Shown here: piece by piece, positions 1-7,639 of the stretch
How the letters are laid out: each line of letters begins with the position of its first letter
How positions within the stretch are numbered: the stretch's first letter is position 1
NCBI GenBank assembly: GCA_963798655.1
Contig: CAWCUH010000012.1
Coordinates: 372,001 to 436,000 of the forward strand
Direction of reading: 5' to 3'
Source: CAVSMC01 sp963798655
GTDB lineage: Bacteria > Pseudomonadota > Gammaproteobacteria > Burkholderiales > Casimicrobiaceae
DNA length: 64,000 nt
Made by a program: the position numbers and the translations under genes
The notes under the pieces: model-generated
Database searches by the model: none
Told to the model about the DNA's origin: nothing
The model's input: the letters and a program-made list of their open reading frames with translations, nothing else

Positions 1-256
1 ACGGGTGCGGCAGCGCCGCCATGTGCACGAGCATCTCGTGATAGAAGAACTCGTCGCGCTCCGACGTCATGAAATGACCGTCGAGGCGGAACAGCTTGCC
101 GAACGCCGCGGTGTCGTGCACCTCGACCGCCTGGTAGGGCGAGCGGAAGCGCTCGAACTCGCGCGTCGAGCGGATGAAGAAGCCCCAGTCGTCGGTGAGG
201 TACTCCGTCATCGCGCCCGGCGCGATGTCGCCCGGCTTGCCCGAAGGCTCACCCAC
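1..256 (-). CDS. speE: Spermidine synthase SpeE, N-terminal part (cut by window edge)
   Basis: Polyamine aminopropyltransferase, which transfers aminopropyl from decarboxylated S-adenosylmethionine to putrescine in the cytoplasm. Only about 85 N-terminal residues are inside the window. The visible translation carries the typical start of the family, including EYLTDDWGFF, SPYQAVEV, and the G-x-DGHFMTSERDEFFYHEML segment that precedes the nucleotide-binding core. I place the start at the GTG at 256: it overlaps the speD stop by 8 bases and has GGAGGA about 4 bases upstream, suggesting translational coupling. An in-frame ATG at 211 is the alternative start. The gene lies directly downstream of speD, which supplies its substrate. 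Family assignment is confident; the exact start is inference. Confidence 0.85.
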   Translation of the reverse strand, partial: MGEPSGKPGDIAPGAMTEYLTDDWGFFIRSTREFERFRSPYQAVEVHDTAAFGKLFRLDGHFMTSERDEFFYHEMLVHMAALPHP

Positions 257-614
257 CGAGTCCTCCGCGACGGATCGAATGGAACTGCGTGCGCGACGGC
301 TTCAGTGCGCGCTCGAGCGAGCGGAACAGCCGCTCGGCCTTCAGCGAGTTGTCGGTCGTGTAATTGCAGACGTAGACGTCGATCGTGACGAAGCCATGCT
401 CGGGCCACGTATGGATGGCGAGGTGCGACTCGGCGAGCAGCACCGTTCCGGTGACGCCCTGCGGCTCGAACTGCACGAAGCGCTCGCCGACGATCGTCAG
501 CCCCGACGCCGCCGCGGCTTCGAGGCAGATCTCGCGCAGCGCCTCGGCGCGGGTGAACTCGGGCGTCTGGGCAGGGCAGCCGTCCCACTCGCCTAACAGA
601 TGAATGCCGTCCAT
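249..614 (-). CDS. speD: S-adenosylmethionine decarboxylase proenzyme
   Basis: Makes decarboxylated S-adenosylmethionine, the aminopropyl donor for spermidine. It is a 121-residue protein of the short bacterial/archaeal class that self-cleaves to generate a pyruvoyl group. Visible catalytic residues are Ser63 in AESHLA (the cleavage serine, preceded by Glu62), His68 in AIHTWPEHG and Cys83 in VYVCNY, at the positions known for this class. The start is the ATG at 614, which has a GGGGGGA Shine-Dalgarno-like stretch 8 bases upstream; a longer open frame upstream of it looks non-coding. The gene overlaps speE by 8 bases, so the pair is an operon transcribed away from tkt. Confidence 0.93.
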   Translation of the reverse strand: MDGIHLLGEWDGCPAQTPEFTRAEALREICLEAAAASGLTIVGERFVQFEPQGVTGTVLLAESHLAIHTWPEHGFVTIDVYVCNYTTDNSLKAERLFRSLERALKPSRTQFHSIRRGGLGG

Positions 615-768
615 CGGGCGTCCCCCCATAATGAAAAAGCCCCACCCCCGTTCGCCACGGGTAGAAGGGCGGCCCACCATCGGTGCCGGCGCCTCGGACG
701 CCGGCTCGCACAACGCTCGATTTCGACTTCGACCCCTTTACGACCGATTGGTTGTCACTTGTCAGCAA

Positions 769-791
769 GCTAGCGGAACTATCGTGCTAGC
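769..791. repeat. Inverted repeat GCTAGC-N11-GCTAGC in the speD/tkt divergent region
   Basis: Two perfect GCTAGC hexamers separated by 11 bases lie between the divergent speD and tkt genes, upstream of the tkt promoter. The spacing of roughly two helical turns between centres would suit a dimeric regulator. No known regulator can be named. The rest of the 360-base interval 615-974 holds the tkt promoter and an untranslated leader, and no convincing gene. Confidence 0.35.
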
Positions 792-826
792 GTGACGAAG
801 GTCAAGCGTCGAAAAGCATTGGATTA

Positions 827-855
827 TTGCACAAAGTAGCGCCGTGCGCGATAAT
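827..855 (+). promoter_or_regulatory. Predicted sigma70-type promoter of the tkt-gap-pgk operon
   Basis: TTGCAC at 827-832 and GATAAT at 850-855 are separated by exactly 17 bases, a good -35/-10 pair. Transcription would start near 862 and leave an untranslated leader of about 110 bases before the tkt ATG at 975. This agrees with the downstream start chosen for tkt, because the longer reading frame would begin at the promoter itself. Confidence 0.6.
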
Positions 856-974
856 TTCAAGTGTTTTCAGCGGCGTTATCGCTCGAATCTCACCGCTTTC
901 GCCCCGCGCGCCGTTCGTGCCGGCGCACACGGTTGGCTTCCTCCGCTTCGCGCCTCGCCTCGCTCGCGCACCCC

Positions 975-3035
975 ATGACCGCAACATCCGCCTCCGTCGC
1001 TCCATCGCATGCCGATCCATCCGCTCCGGCCACCGAGCGCGATCTCGCCAATGCCATCCGCGCACTCGCGATGGATGCCGTCGAAGCGGCGAAGAGCGGC
1101 CATCCCGGCATGCCGATGGGCATGGCGGAAATCGCGGTTGCGCTGTGGCGCCGGCATCTGCGGCACAACCCGGCGAACCCGCATTGGCCCGACCGCGATC
1201 GCTTCGTCGTGAGCAACGGCCACGGGTCGATGCTGCTGTACGCGCTGCTGCATCTGACCGGCTACGAGCTCTCGATCGACGAGTTGAAGCATTTCCGCCA
1301 GATCCACTCGAAGACGCCCGGCCATCCCGAAGTCGGCGTCACGCCCGGCGTCGAGACGACGACGGGACCGCTCGGGCAGGGTCTCGCGAACGCCGTCGGC
1401 ATGGCGCTCGCCGAGCGGTTGCTCGCGGCGCAATTCAACCGCGACGGCCACGCGATCGTCGATCACCGCACGTACGTCACCGTCGGCGACGGGTGCCTGA
1501 TGGAAGGCATCTCGCACGAAGCGTGCTCGCTCGCCGGCACGCTCGGGCTCTCGAAGCTCGTCGTGCTCTACGACGACAACGGCATCTCGATCGATGGCGA
1601 GGTGAAGAACTGGTTCACCGACGACACGCCGCGTCGCTTCGAGGCGTACGGCTGGAACGTGATCCGCAACGTCGACGGGCACGATGTCGACGCGGTCGAC
1701 GCGGCGATCGTTGCCGCGAAGCGTGCCGATCGCCCGACGCTCATCTGCTGCAAGACGACGATCGCCCGAGGCGCACCGACGAAAGCCGGCACGTCGGAAG
1801 CGCACGGCGCCGCGCTCGGCGACAAGGAAGTCGCCGCGACGCGCGCGGCGATCGGCTGGAACCATCCGCCGTTCGAGATTCCCGCCAACGTCTACGCCGG
1901 CTGGAATGCGCGCGCGCACGGCGCGGCGCTCGAAAGCGACTGGAACGCGCGCTTCGCCGGTTACCGCGAGGCGCATCCCGATCTCGCGGCCGAGTTCGAG
2001 CGGCGCACGCGCGGCGATCTGCCGGCCGGCTTCGCGGACAAGGCTGCCGTGTTCGTTCGAGCGCAGGCGGCCAAAGCCGAAACGGTCGCCACGCGCAAGG
2101 CGTCGCAGCAGGCGATCGGCGCGTTCGCGGCCATGCTGCCCGAGATGATCGGCGGATCGGCCGACCTGACGGGATCGGTGTTCACCAACTGGTCGGGCAC
2201 GAAGCCCGTGACGCGCACGAGTCCCGGCAACTACGTGAACTTCGGCGTGCGCGAGTTCGCGATGACGGCGATCGCCAACGGGCTCGCGCTGCACGGCGGA
2301 TTCATCCCGTACGTCGGCACGTTCCTCACGTTCTCCGACTACGCGCGCAACGCGGTGCGGATGGGCGCGCTGATGAGGCATCGCGTCGTCTACGTCTACA
2401 CGCACGATTCGATCGGCCTCGGCGAGGACGGACCGACGCACCAGTCGATCGAGCACGCTGCGACGCTGCGGCTGATCCCCAATCTCGACGTGTGGCGCCC
2501 GTGCGACACCGTGGAATCGGCGGTCGCCTGGCAAGCGGCGATCGAGCGTGCCGACGGCCCGAGCGCGCTCCTGTTCACGCGCCAGAACGTTCCGTTCCAG
2601 AAGCGAGACGATGCGTCGCTCGCGGCGATCCGCCGCGGCGCTTACGTGCTCGCCGATTACGCCGATCCATCGGTGGCGCGGCGCGCGGTGATCATCGCGA
2701 CCGGATCCGAGGTCGGCATCGCCATGGCGGCGCGCGACGCGCTCGCCGCCGAAGGGATCGCCGTGCGCGTCGTATCGATGCCGTGCACCAGCGTCTTCGA
2801 TGCGCAGGAGGCCGCCTACCGCGCCGACGTGCTGCCGCCCGGCGTGCCGCGCGTCGCCGTCGAGGCGGGCTCGACCGGCGGCTGGCACAAGTACGTCGGC
2901 GCCATCGACGATCCGCACGCCGCGATCGTCGGCCTCGACCGCTTCGGCGAATCGGCGCCGGGACCGGTGCTGTTCAAATTCTTCGGCTTCACGCCCGACG
3001 CGGTCGCCGCCGCGGTGCGCCGCGTCGCTGCGTGA
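975..3035 (+). CDS. tkt: Transketolase
   Basis: Thiamine-diphosphate enzyme that moves two-carbon ketol units between pentose and triose/hexose phosphates in the pentose phosphate pathway (and the Calvin cycle where present). It has 686 residues, a normal length. Motifs in order are SGHPGMPMG, GHGSMLLYALL, GPLGQG, the diphosphate-binding GDGCLMEGISHEA, REFAMTAIANG and the C-terminal domain with ATGSEVGIA. I chose the ATG at 975 (MTATSASVAP) because homology begins soon after it and the upstream frame overlaps the predicted promoter. gap follows after 36 bases and pgk 16 bases later, so the three are probably co-transcribed. Confidence 0.95.
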   Translation: MTATSASVAPSHADPSAPATERDLANAIRALAMDAVEAAKSGHPGMPMGMAEIAVALWRRHLRHNPANPHWPDRDRFVVSNGHGSMLLYALLHLTGYELSIDELKHFRQIHSKTPGHPEVGVTPGVETTTGPLGQGLANAVGMALAERLLAAQFNRDGHAIVDHRTYVTVGDGCLMEGISHEACSLAGTLGLSKLVVLYDDNGISIDGEVKNWFTDDTPRRFEAYGWNVIRNVDGHDVDAVDAAIVAAKRADRPTLICCKTTIARGAPTKAGTSEAHGAALGDKEVAATRAAIGWNHPPFEIPANVYAGWNARAHGAALESDWNARFAGYREAHPDLAAEFERRTRGDLPAGFADKAAVFVRAQAAKAETVATRKASQQAIGAFAAMLPEMIGGSADLTGSVFTNWSGTKPVTRTSPGNYVNFGVREFAMTAIANGLALHGGFIPYVGTFLTFSDYARNAVRMGALMRHRVVYVYTHDSIGLGEDGPTHQSIEHAATLRLIPNLDVWRPCDTVESAVAWQAAIERADGPSALLFTRQNVPFQKRDDASLAAIRRGAYVLADYADPSVARRAVIIATGSEVGIAMAARDALAAEGIAVRVVSMPCTSVFDAQEAAYRADVLPPGVPRVAVEAGSTGGWHKYVGAIDDPHAAIVGLDRFGESAPGPVLFKFFGFTPDAVAAAVRRVAA

Positions 3036-3071
3036 GCCATTCCCCTTCGAGTCACGAACACGGAGACCAAC

Positions 3072-4085
3072 ATGACGATCAAGGTAGCGATCAACGGCTA
3101 CGGCCGCATCGGCCGCAACATCCTTCGCGCGAACTACGAAGACGGCAAGAAGCACGGCATCGAGATTGTCGCCGTCAACGACCTCGGCAGCCCCGAGACG
3201 AATGCGCATCTGACGCGCTACGACAGCGTGCATGGCAAGTTCAACGGCAAGATCGACGTCGAGGGCGACTCGATGATCGTCAACGGCGACCGCATCAAGG
3301 TGTTCGCGCAGCGCGACCCGAGCAAGCTGCCGTGGCGCGATCTGGGCGTCGACGTCGTGATGGAGTGCACGGGGCTCTTCACGAGCAAGGAGAAGGCGTC
3401 GGCGCATCTCGCCGGCGGCGCGAAGAAGGTCATCATCTCGGCGCCCGGCGGCAAGGACGTCGACGCGACGATCGTCTACGGCGTCAACGACAGGACGCTG
3501 AAGGCGTCATACCAGGTGATCTCGAACGCTTCGTGCACGACCAACTGCCTTGCGCCGCTGGTGGCTCCGCTGCACGAGAAGATCGGCGTGGTCAACGGGC
3601 TGATGACGACGATCCATGCGTACACGAACGACCAGGTGCTGACCGACGTATATCACGAGGATCTGCGCCGCGCGCGCTCGGCGACGATGAGCATGATCCC
3701 GACCAAGACCGGCGCCGCCGCCGCCGTCGGCCTCGTGCTGCCGGCGCTGAACGGCAAGCTCGACGGCTACGCGATACGCGTGCCGACGATCAACGTGTCG
3801 ATGGTCGACCTCTCGTTCATCGCCGCGCGCGACACGACGGTCGACGAGGTGAACTCGGTGATGAAGGCCGCATCGGAGTCGGGTCCGCTCGCCGGCATTC
3901 TCGGCTACAACAAGGCACCGCTCGTGTCGATCGACTTCAACCACGATCCGCGCTCGTCGATCTTCGAGGCGACGCTCACCAAGGTGTCGGGCCGGCTGGT
4001 GAAGGTGTCGAGCTGGTACGACAACGAGTGGGGCTTCTCCTGCCGGATGCTCGACGTCACCGTCGCGCTGATGCAGGCCAAATGA
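3072..4085 (+). CDS. gap: Glyceraldehyde-3-phosphate dehydrogenase, type I
   Basis: Converts glyceraldehyde 3-phosphate to 1,3-bisphosphoglycerate with NAD(P). It has 337 residues. The Rossmann motif INGYGRIGRN is at residues 7-16, the active-site SNASCTTN lies near residue 155 and WYDNEWGFS near the C-terminus. The start is an ATG preceded by GGAG. It sits between tkt and pgk in the order common to betaproteobacteria. Residue 34 of the cofactor loop lies in VNDLGS, where the aspartate is typical of NAD-preferring enzymes; this last point is inference. Confidence 0.95.
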   Translation: MTIKVAINGYGRIGRNILRANYEDGKKHGIEIVAVNDLGSPETNAHLTRYDSVHGKFNGKIDVEGDSMIVNGDRIKVFAQRDPSKLPWRDLGVDVVMECTGLFTSKEKASAHLAGGAKKVIISAPGGKDVDATIVYGVNDRTLKASYQVISNASCTTNCLAPLVAPLHEKIGVVNGLMTTIHAYTNDQVLTDVYHEDLRRARSATMSMIPTKTGAAAAVGLVLPALNGKLDGYAIRVPTINVSMVDLSFIAARDTTVDEVNSVMKAASESGPLAGILGYNKAPLVSIDFNHDPRSSIFEATLTKVSGRLVKVSSWYDNEWGFSCRMLDVTVALMQAK

Positions 4086-4101
4086 CGAACCGGAGAACGC
4101 G

Positions 4102-5280
4102 ATGAAGTTCAAGCGTCTCGCCGACGTCGACGTGCGCGGCAAGCGCGTGTTCATCCGCGCCGACCTCAACGTTCCGCAGGACGAGGCCGGCGCGATCAGC
4201 GACGACACGCGCATTCGCGCCTCGGTGCCCGGCATCGAGGATGCGCTCGCGCGCGGCGCTGCGGTGATGGTCACCTCGCACCTCGGCCGGCCGAAGGAAG
4301 GCGAGTGGAGCGCCGCCGATTCGCTCGCGCCGGTCGCGAAGCGGCTCTCCGAGCTACTCGGCAGGTCGGTGCCGCTGATGCGCGACTGGGTCGACGGCGG
4401 CGCATGGCTTGCGGCATTGAAGCCGGGCGACGTCGTGCTGCTCGAGAACTGCCGCTTCAACAAGGGCGAGAAGAAGAACGACGACGCGCTCGCGCAGAAG
4501 ATGGCGACGCTCTGCGACGTCTACGTGAACGACGCGTTCGCGACGTCGCATCGCGCGGAAGCGACGACCGAAGGCATTGCACGCCATGCGAAGGTCGCAT
4601 GCGCGGGTCCTCTGCTCGCCGCCGAGCTCGATGCGCTCGGCAAGGCGCTCGCGCATCCGAAGCACCCGCTGGTCGCCGTCGTCGGCGGCGCCAAGGTGTC
4701 GACGAAGCTGACGGTGCTGAAGGCGCTCGCCGGGAAGGTCGACGTGCTGGTCGTCGGCGGCGGCATTGCGAACACGTTCATCCTCGCTGCCCACGGCCAC
4801 GTCGGCCGCTCGCTCGTCGAGGCCGATCTGGTCGGCGAGGCGCAATCGATTCTCGATGCGTTCCCCGGCAAGGTTCCCGTGCCGGTCGACGCGGTGTGCG
4901 CGAAGGAAATCTCGGCGACGGCGACGCCCGAGCTGAAGGCCGTCGAGAACATTGCGCCCGACGACATGATCGTCGACATAGGGCCGCAGTCGGTCGCCGT
5001 GCTGAAGACGATCGTCGCGAAGGCCGGCACGATCGTCTGGAACGGGCCGATCGGCGTGTTCGAAATCGACGCGTTCGCCGGCGGTACGAAGGCGCTCGCC
5101 GAAGCGATCGCCTCGTCGGGTGCGTTCTGCGTTGCCGGCGGCGGCGACACGATCGCAGCGATCCACAAGTTCGGCGTCACCGAGCGCATCGGCTACATCT
5201 CGACCGCCGGCGGCGCTTTTCTGGAGTTCCTCGAAGGCAAGACGCTTCCCGCGGTGGCGGCGCTCGAAGCGCGTGCATAG
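4102..5280 (+). CDS. pgk: Phosphoglycerate kinase
   Basis: Transfers phosphate from 1,3-bisphosphoglycerate to ADP. It has 392 residues, the normal length. Visible features are the N-terminal FIRADLNVPQ substrate site, the SHLGRP segment, the VGGAKVSTK hinge region and the C-terminal nucleotide site with GGGDTIAA. The ATG is preceded by GGAG, 16 bases after gap. A palindromic repeat begins 12 bases after the stop. Confidence 0.95.
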   Translation: MKFKRLADVDVRGKRVFIRADLNVPQDEAGAISDDTRIRASVPGIEDALARGAAVMVTSHLGRPKEGEWSAADSLAPVAKRLSELLGRSVPLMRDWVDGGAWLAALKPGDVVLLENCRFNKGEKKNDDALAQKMATLCDVYVNDAFATSHRAEATTEGIARHAKVACAGPLLAAELDALGKALAHPKHPLVAVVGGAKVSTKLTVLKALAGKVDVLVVGGGIANTFILAAHGHVGRSLVEADLVGEAQSILDAFPGKVPVPVDAVCAKEISATATPELKAVENIAPDDMIVDIGPQSVAVLKTIVAKAGTIVWNGPIGVFEIDAFAGGTKALAEAIASSGAFCVAGGGDTIAAIHKFGVTERIGYISTAGGAFLEFLEGKTLPAVAALEARA

Positions 5281-5291
5281 TCTGATCAAAT

Positions 5292-5337
5292 GGGGACAGA
5301 CCACGTTTTCGGCTGACCGAAGACGTGGTCTGTCCCC
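5292..5337. repeat. Family A palindromic repeat (46 bp) between pgk and pyk
   Basis: Two 21-base arms (5292-5312 and 5317-5337) match at 20 of 21 positions around a CTGA loop. The arms begin with GGGGACAGACCACG and the other end is its complement. The same core recurs four times at 22720-22841. It would form a very stable hairpin in RNA. It has no T-tract, so terminator function is unproven. The layout resembles REP-like elements moved by Y1 (RAYT) transposases, but no such transposase is in this window. Confidence 0.8.
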
Positions 5338-5343
5338 TCTATC

Positions 5344-6771
5344 GTGATACGCGCGACGAAGATCGTCGCGACGCTCGGGCCGGCGTCGCATGCTCCGCAG
5401 ACGCTCACGCGGATGCTCGCGGCGGGCGTCGACGTCGTGCGCCTCAATTTCTCGCACGGTCGCGCCGAGGATCACGTCGAGCGCGCGCGCAACGTGCGCG
5501 CGGCGGCGCAGCAGCTCGGCCGTCAAGTCGGCATCATGGTCGACCTGCAGGGACCGAAGATCCGCATCGGCAAGTTCGAGGCCGGTCAGGCGACGCTCGT
5601 CGACGGCCAGCGCTTCGTGCTCGATACCGACGCCGCTCCCGGCGATGCGAGCCGCGTCGGCCTCGACTACAAGGAGCTCGTGCACGACGTGGCGCCCGGC
5701 GCGGTGCTGCTGCTCGACGACGGGCTCATCCGGATGACGGTCGAGTCGGTTGACGCTGCGCGCATCGTCACCCGCGTCGACGTCGGCGGCACGCTGTCGA
5801 ACAACAAGGGCATCAACCGCCTCGGCGGCGGGCTCACCGCGCCCGCGCTGACGCCGAAGGACATGGACGACATGAAGACGGCGGCCGCGATCGACGCCGA
5901 CTATCTCGCCGTCTCGTTCCCGAAGAACAAGGAAGACATGTACATGGCGCGCCAGCTGTTGCGCGCCTCCGGCGGCAACGCGCTGCTGATCGCCAAGATC
6001 GAGCGTGCCGAAGCGATCGGCGCGCTGGCCGAGATCATCGAGGCGTCCGACGGCATCATGGTGGCGCGCGGCGATCTCGCGATCGAGGTCGGCAACGCGT
6101 CGGTGCCCGGCCTGCAGAAGCGGATGATCCGGATGGCGCGCGAGCACAACCGGCTCACGATCACCGCGACGCAGATGATGGAGTCGATGATCCACAACCC
6201 GGTGCCGACGCGCGCGGAGGTTTCCGATGTCGCGAACGCCGTGCTCGACGGCACCGACGCCGTGATGCTCTCCGCCGAGACAGCGAGCGGCCGCTACCCT
6301 GTCGAGACGGTCGAGACGATGGCGCAGATCTGCGTCGAGGCCGAGAAGTCGCACATGGTCGAGCTCGAGCGCGACTTCCTGAACCGCACGTTCACGCGCA
6401 TCGACCAGTCGATCGCGATGGCGACGCTGTTCACCGCGTCTCACCTCAAGGTGAAGGCGATCGCCGCGCTGACGCAGTCGGGCTCGACCGCGCTGTGGAT
6501 CTCGCGGCACAACTGCCCATGCCCGATCTACGCGCTCACGCCGGATAGCCGCTCGCTGCGCCGGATGACGCTGTATCGCAACGTGCAGCCGCTCTATCTC
6601 GAGCAGGACGACGATCGCGACCGCGTGCTGCAAGGCGCCGAGGACCTGCTGCTCGACAAGGCGCAGGTGCAGCGCGGCGACCTCATCGTGCTCACGATCG
6701 GCGAGCCGATCGGCAAGTCGGGCGGGACGAACACGCTGAAAATCGTCAGGGTCGGTGAGCATCGAGCCTGA
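5344..6771 (+). CDS. pyk: Pyruvate kinase
   Basis: Last step of glycolysis, phosphoenolpyruvate plus ADP to pyruvate plus ATP. It has 475 residues. Motifs are KIVATLGPAS at the N-terminus, KIERAEAI (catalytic Lys), MVARGDLAIE (metal and substrate site), ATQMMESM, and a C-terminal regulatory-type domain with SGSTA. The only suitable start is the GTG at 5344, since residues just after it already match the family N-terminus. The preceding bases (tgtcccctctatc) contain no Shine-Dalgarno sequence: the family A hairpin ends 6 bases before the start codon and seems to have replaced the native leader. Confidence 0.94.
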   Translation: MIRATKIVATLGPASHAPQTLTRMLAAGVDVVRLNFSHGRAEDHVERARNVRAAAQQLGRQVGIMVDLQGPKIRIGKFEAGQATLVDGQRFVLDTDAAPGDASRVGLDYKELVHDVAPGAVLLLDDGLIRMTVESVDAARIVTRVDVGGTLSNNKGINRLGGGLTAPALTPKDMDDMKTAAAIDADYLAVSFPKNKEDMYMARQLLRASGGNALLIAKIERAEAIGALAEIIEASDGIMVARGDLAIEVGNASVPGLQKRMIRMAREHNRLTITATQMMESMIHNPVPTRAEVSDVANAVLDGTDAVMLSAETASGRYPVETVETMAQICVEAEKSHMVELERDFLNRTFTRIDQSIAMATLFTASHLKVKAIAALTQSGSTALWISRHNCPCPIYALTPDSRSLRRMTLYRNVQPLYLEQDDDRDRVLQGAEDLLLDKAQVQRGDLIVLTIGEPIGKSGGTNTLKIVRVGEHRA

Positions 6772-6818
6772 TTCGTTTTCGCCGGGCATCGCGGTGAACG
6801 GGAACCATTTCGCGCAGG

Positions 6819-6846
6819 TTGCGAGTGGTAACCGGATAGTTAATAA
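6819..6846 (+). promoter_or_regulatory. Promoter and operator of the TetR-type gene
   Basis: TTGCGA (6819-6824) and TAATAA (6841-6846) form a candidate promoter with a 16-base spacer. The operator-like inverted repeat TAACC-GGAT-AGTTA (6829-6842) fills the spacer. Read on the other strand it matches the repeat in the tctC promoter (7570-7583): both have the pattern TAACYAWCCGGTTA. The predicted transcription start falls at or next to the ATG at 6854, so the mRNA may be leaderless. Confidence 0.55.
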
Positions 6847-6853
6847 TTTGCGC

Positions 6854-7528
6854 ATGTCGGTCGTCGCGCTTCGAACGACGCCGCGTGCACGCCGCGGCCA
6901 TTCGCCGCGGCCGCAGCGCGACGCGGCGCGCACGCAGGCGGCGATCCTCGACGCCGCCACTCGCGAATTCGCCGAGCACGGCCTCGGCGGCGCGCGCGTC
7001 GATCGCATCGCCGCGCGCGCGAAGACGAACAAGCGCATGCTGTACTACTACTTCGGCAGCAAGGACGACCTGTTCCTCGCCGTGCTGGAGTGCGCGTACG
7101 AGCGCATCCGCGCCGATGAGCAGGCACTGCACCTCGAAGGTCTGCCGCCCGCCGAGGCCATTCGCCGGCTGGTGGAGTTCACATGGCAGTACTTTCTGCG
7201 CCACCCCGAGTTCATCACGCTTCTCAACACCGAGAATCTCCACCGCGCCGAGCACCTGAAGCGCTCGCGCAAGATCCGCGCGCTGCACTCGCCGCTGGTC
7301 GCGATGCTCTCGGACGTGCTCGACCGCGGCGTGCGCGAGCGCGTGTTCCGACGCGGCGTCGATCCGGTGCAGCTGTACGTATCGATCGCCGCGCTCGCCT
7401 ACTTCTATCTGTCCAACAACGCGACGCTGTCGGCGATCTTCGGGCGCAACCTCCGCGCGCGCCTTGCGCTCGCCGAGCGGCTCGAACACGCGGTGGCGCT
7501 CGTACAGGGCTATCTGGAGCGGCGTTGA
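6854..7528 (+). CDS. TetR-family regulator of the tct catabolic operon
   Basis: One-component repressor type. It has 224 residues from the ATG at 6854. The N-terminal HTH is clear (ILDAATREFAEHG, ARVDRIAARA, NKRMLYYYFGSKDDL), followed by an all-helical ligand domain with HPEFITLLNTENLH, as in the CerR/TetR_C_33-like group often paired with Tct transporters and aromatic or sugar catabolism. The frame is open further upstream, but the promoter lies there. The gene precedes tctC on the same strand, with its own operator and a matching operator at tctC, so autoregulation plus control of the operon is the likely arrangement. The ligand is unknown. Confidence 0.85.
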   Translation: MSVVALRTTPRARRGHSPRPQRDAARTQAAILDAATREFAEHGLGGARVDRIAARAKTNKRMLYYYFGSKDDLFLAVLECAYERIRADEQALHLEGLPPAEAIRRLVEFTWQYFLRHPEFITLLNTENLHRAEHLKRSRKIRALHSPLVAMLSDVLDRGVRERVFRRGVDPVQLYVSIAALAYFYLSNNATLSAIFGRNLRARLALAERLEHAVALVQGYLERR

Positions 7529-7537
7529 CGCATCAGG

Positions 7538-7583
7538 TTGCGGCCGCTCGACGCGAAGGCTATGCTAATTAACCAACCGGTTA
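7538..7583 (+). promoter_or_regulatory. Promoter and TetR operator of the tctCBA catabolic operon
   Basis: TTGCGG (7538-7543), a 17-base spacer and TATGCT (7561-7566) form a candidate promoter. Starting 4 bases after the -10, TAACC-AACC-GGTTA (7570-7583) is a perfect 5-base inverted repeat over the expected transcription start, where a bound repressor would block polymerase. It is the partner of the site at 6829-6842. Confidence 0.6.
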
Positions 7584-7639
7584 TCACGAATCGGCGGCGC
7601 CGCGCCGGCGCTGCCTGCCACCACCGAGGGAGGAACCCC

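Noticed and set aside
827..4105. A 1092-codon open frame on the plus strand across tkt, gap and the start of pgk
   Set aside because: It is a shadow frame in GC-rich DNA: Arg-rich and without domains, while tkt and gap are unmistakable in another frame.
5292..5337. A CRISPR-like or simple terminator reading of the repeat
   Set aside because: No spacer-repeat periodicity, and no T-tract on either strand; the same core at other gene boundaries points to a dispersed element.
4354..7038. An 894-codon minus-strand open frame opposite pgk and pyk
   Set aside because: Composition is Arg/His/Asp-rich with no recognisable motif. It mirrors codon bias of the opposite-strand genes.
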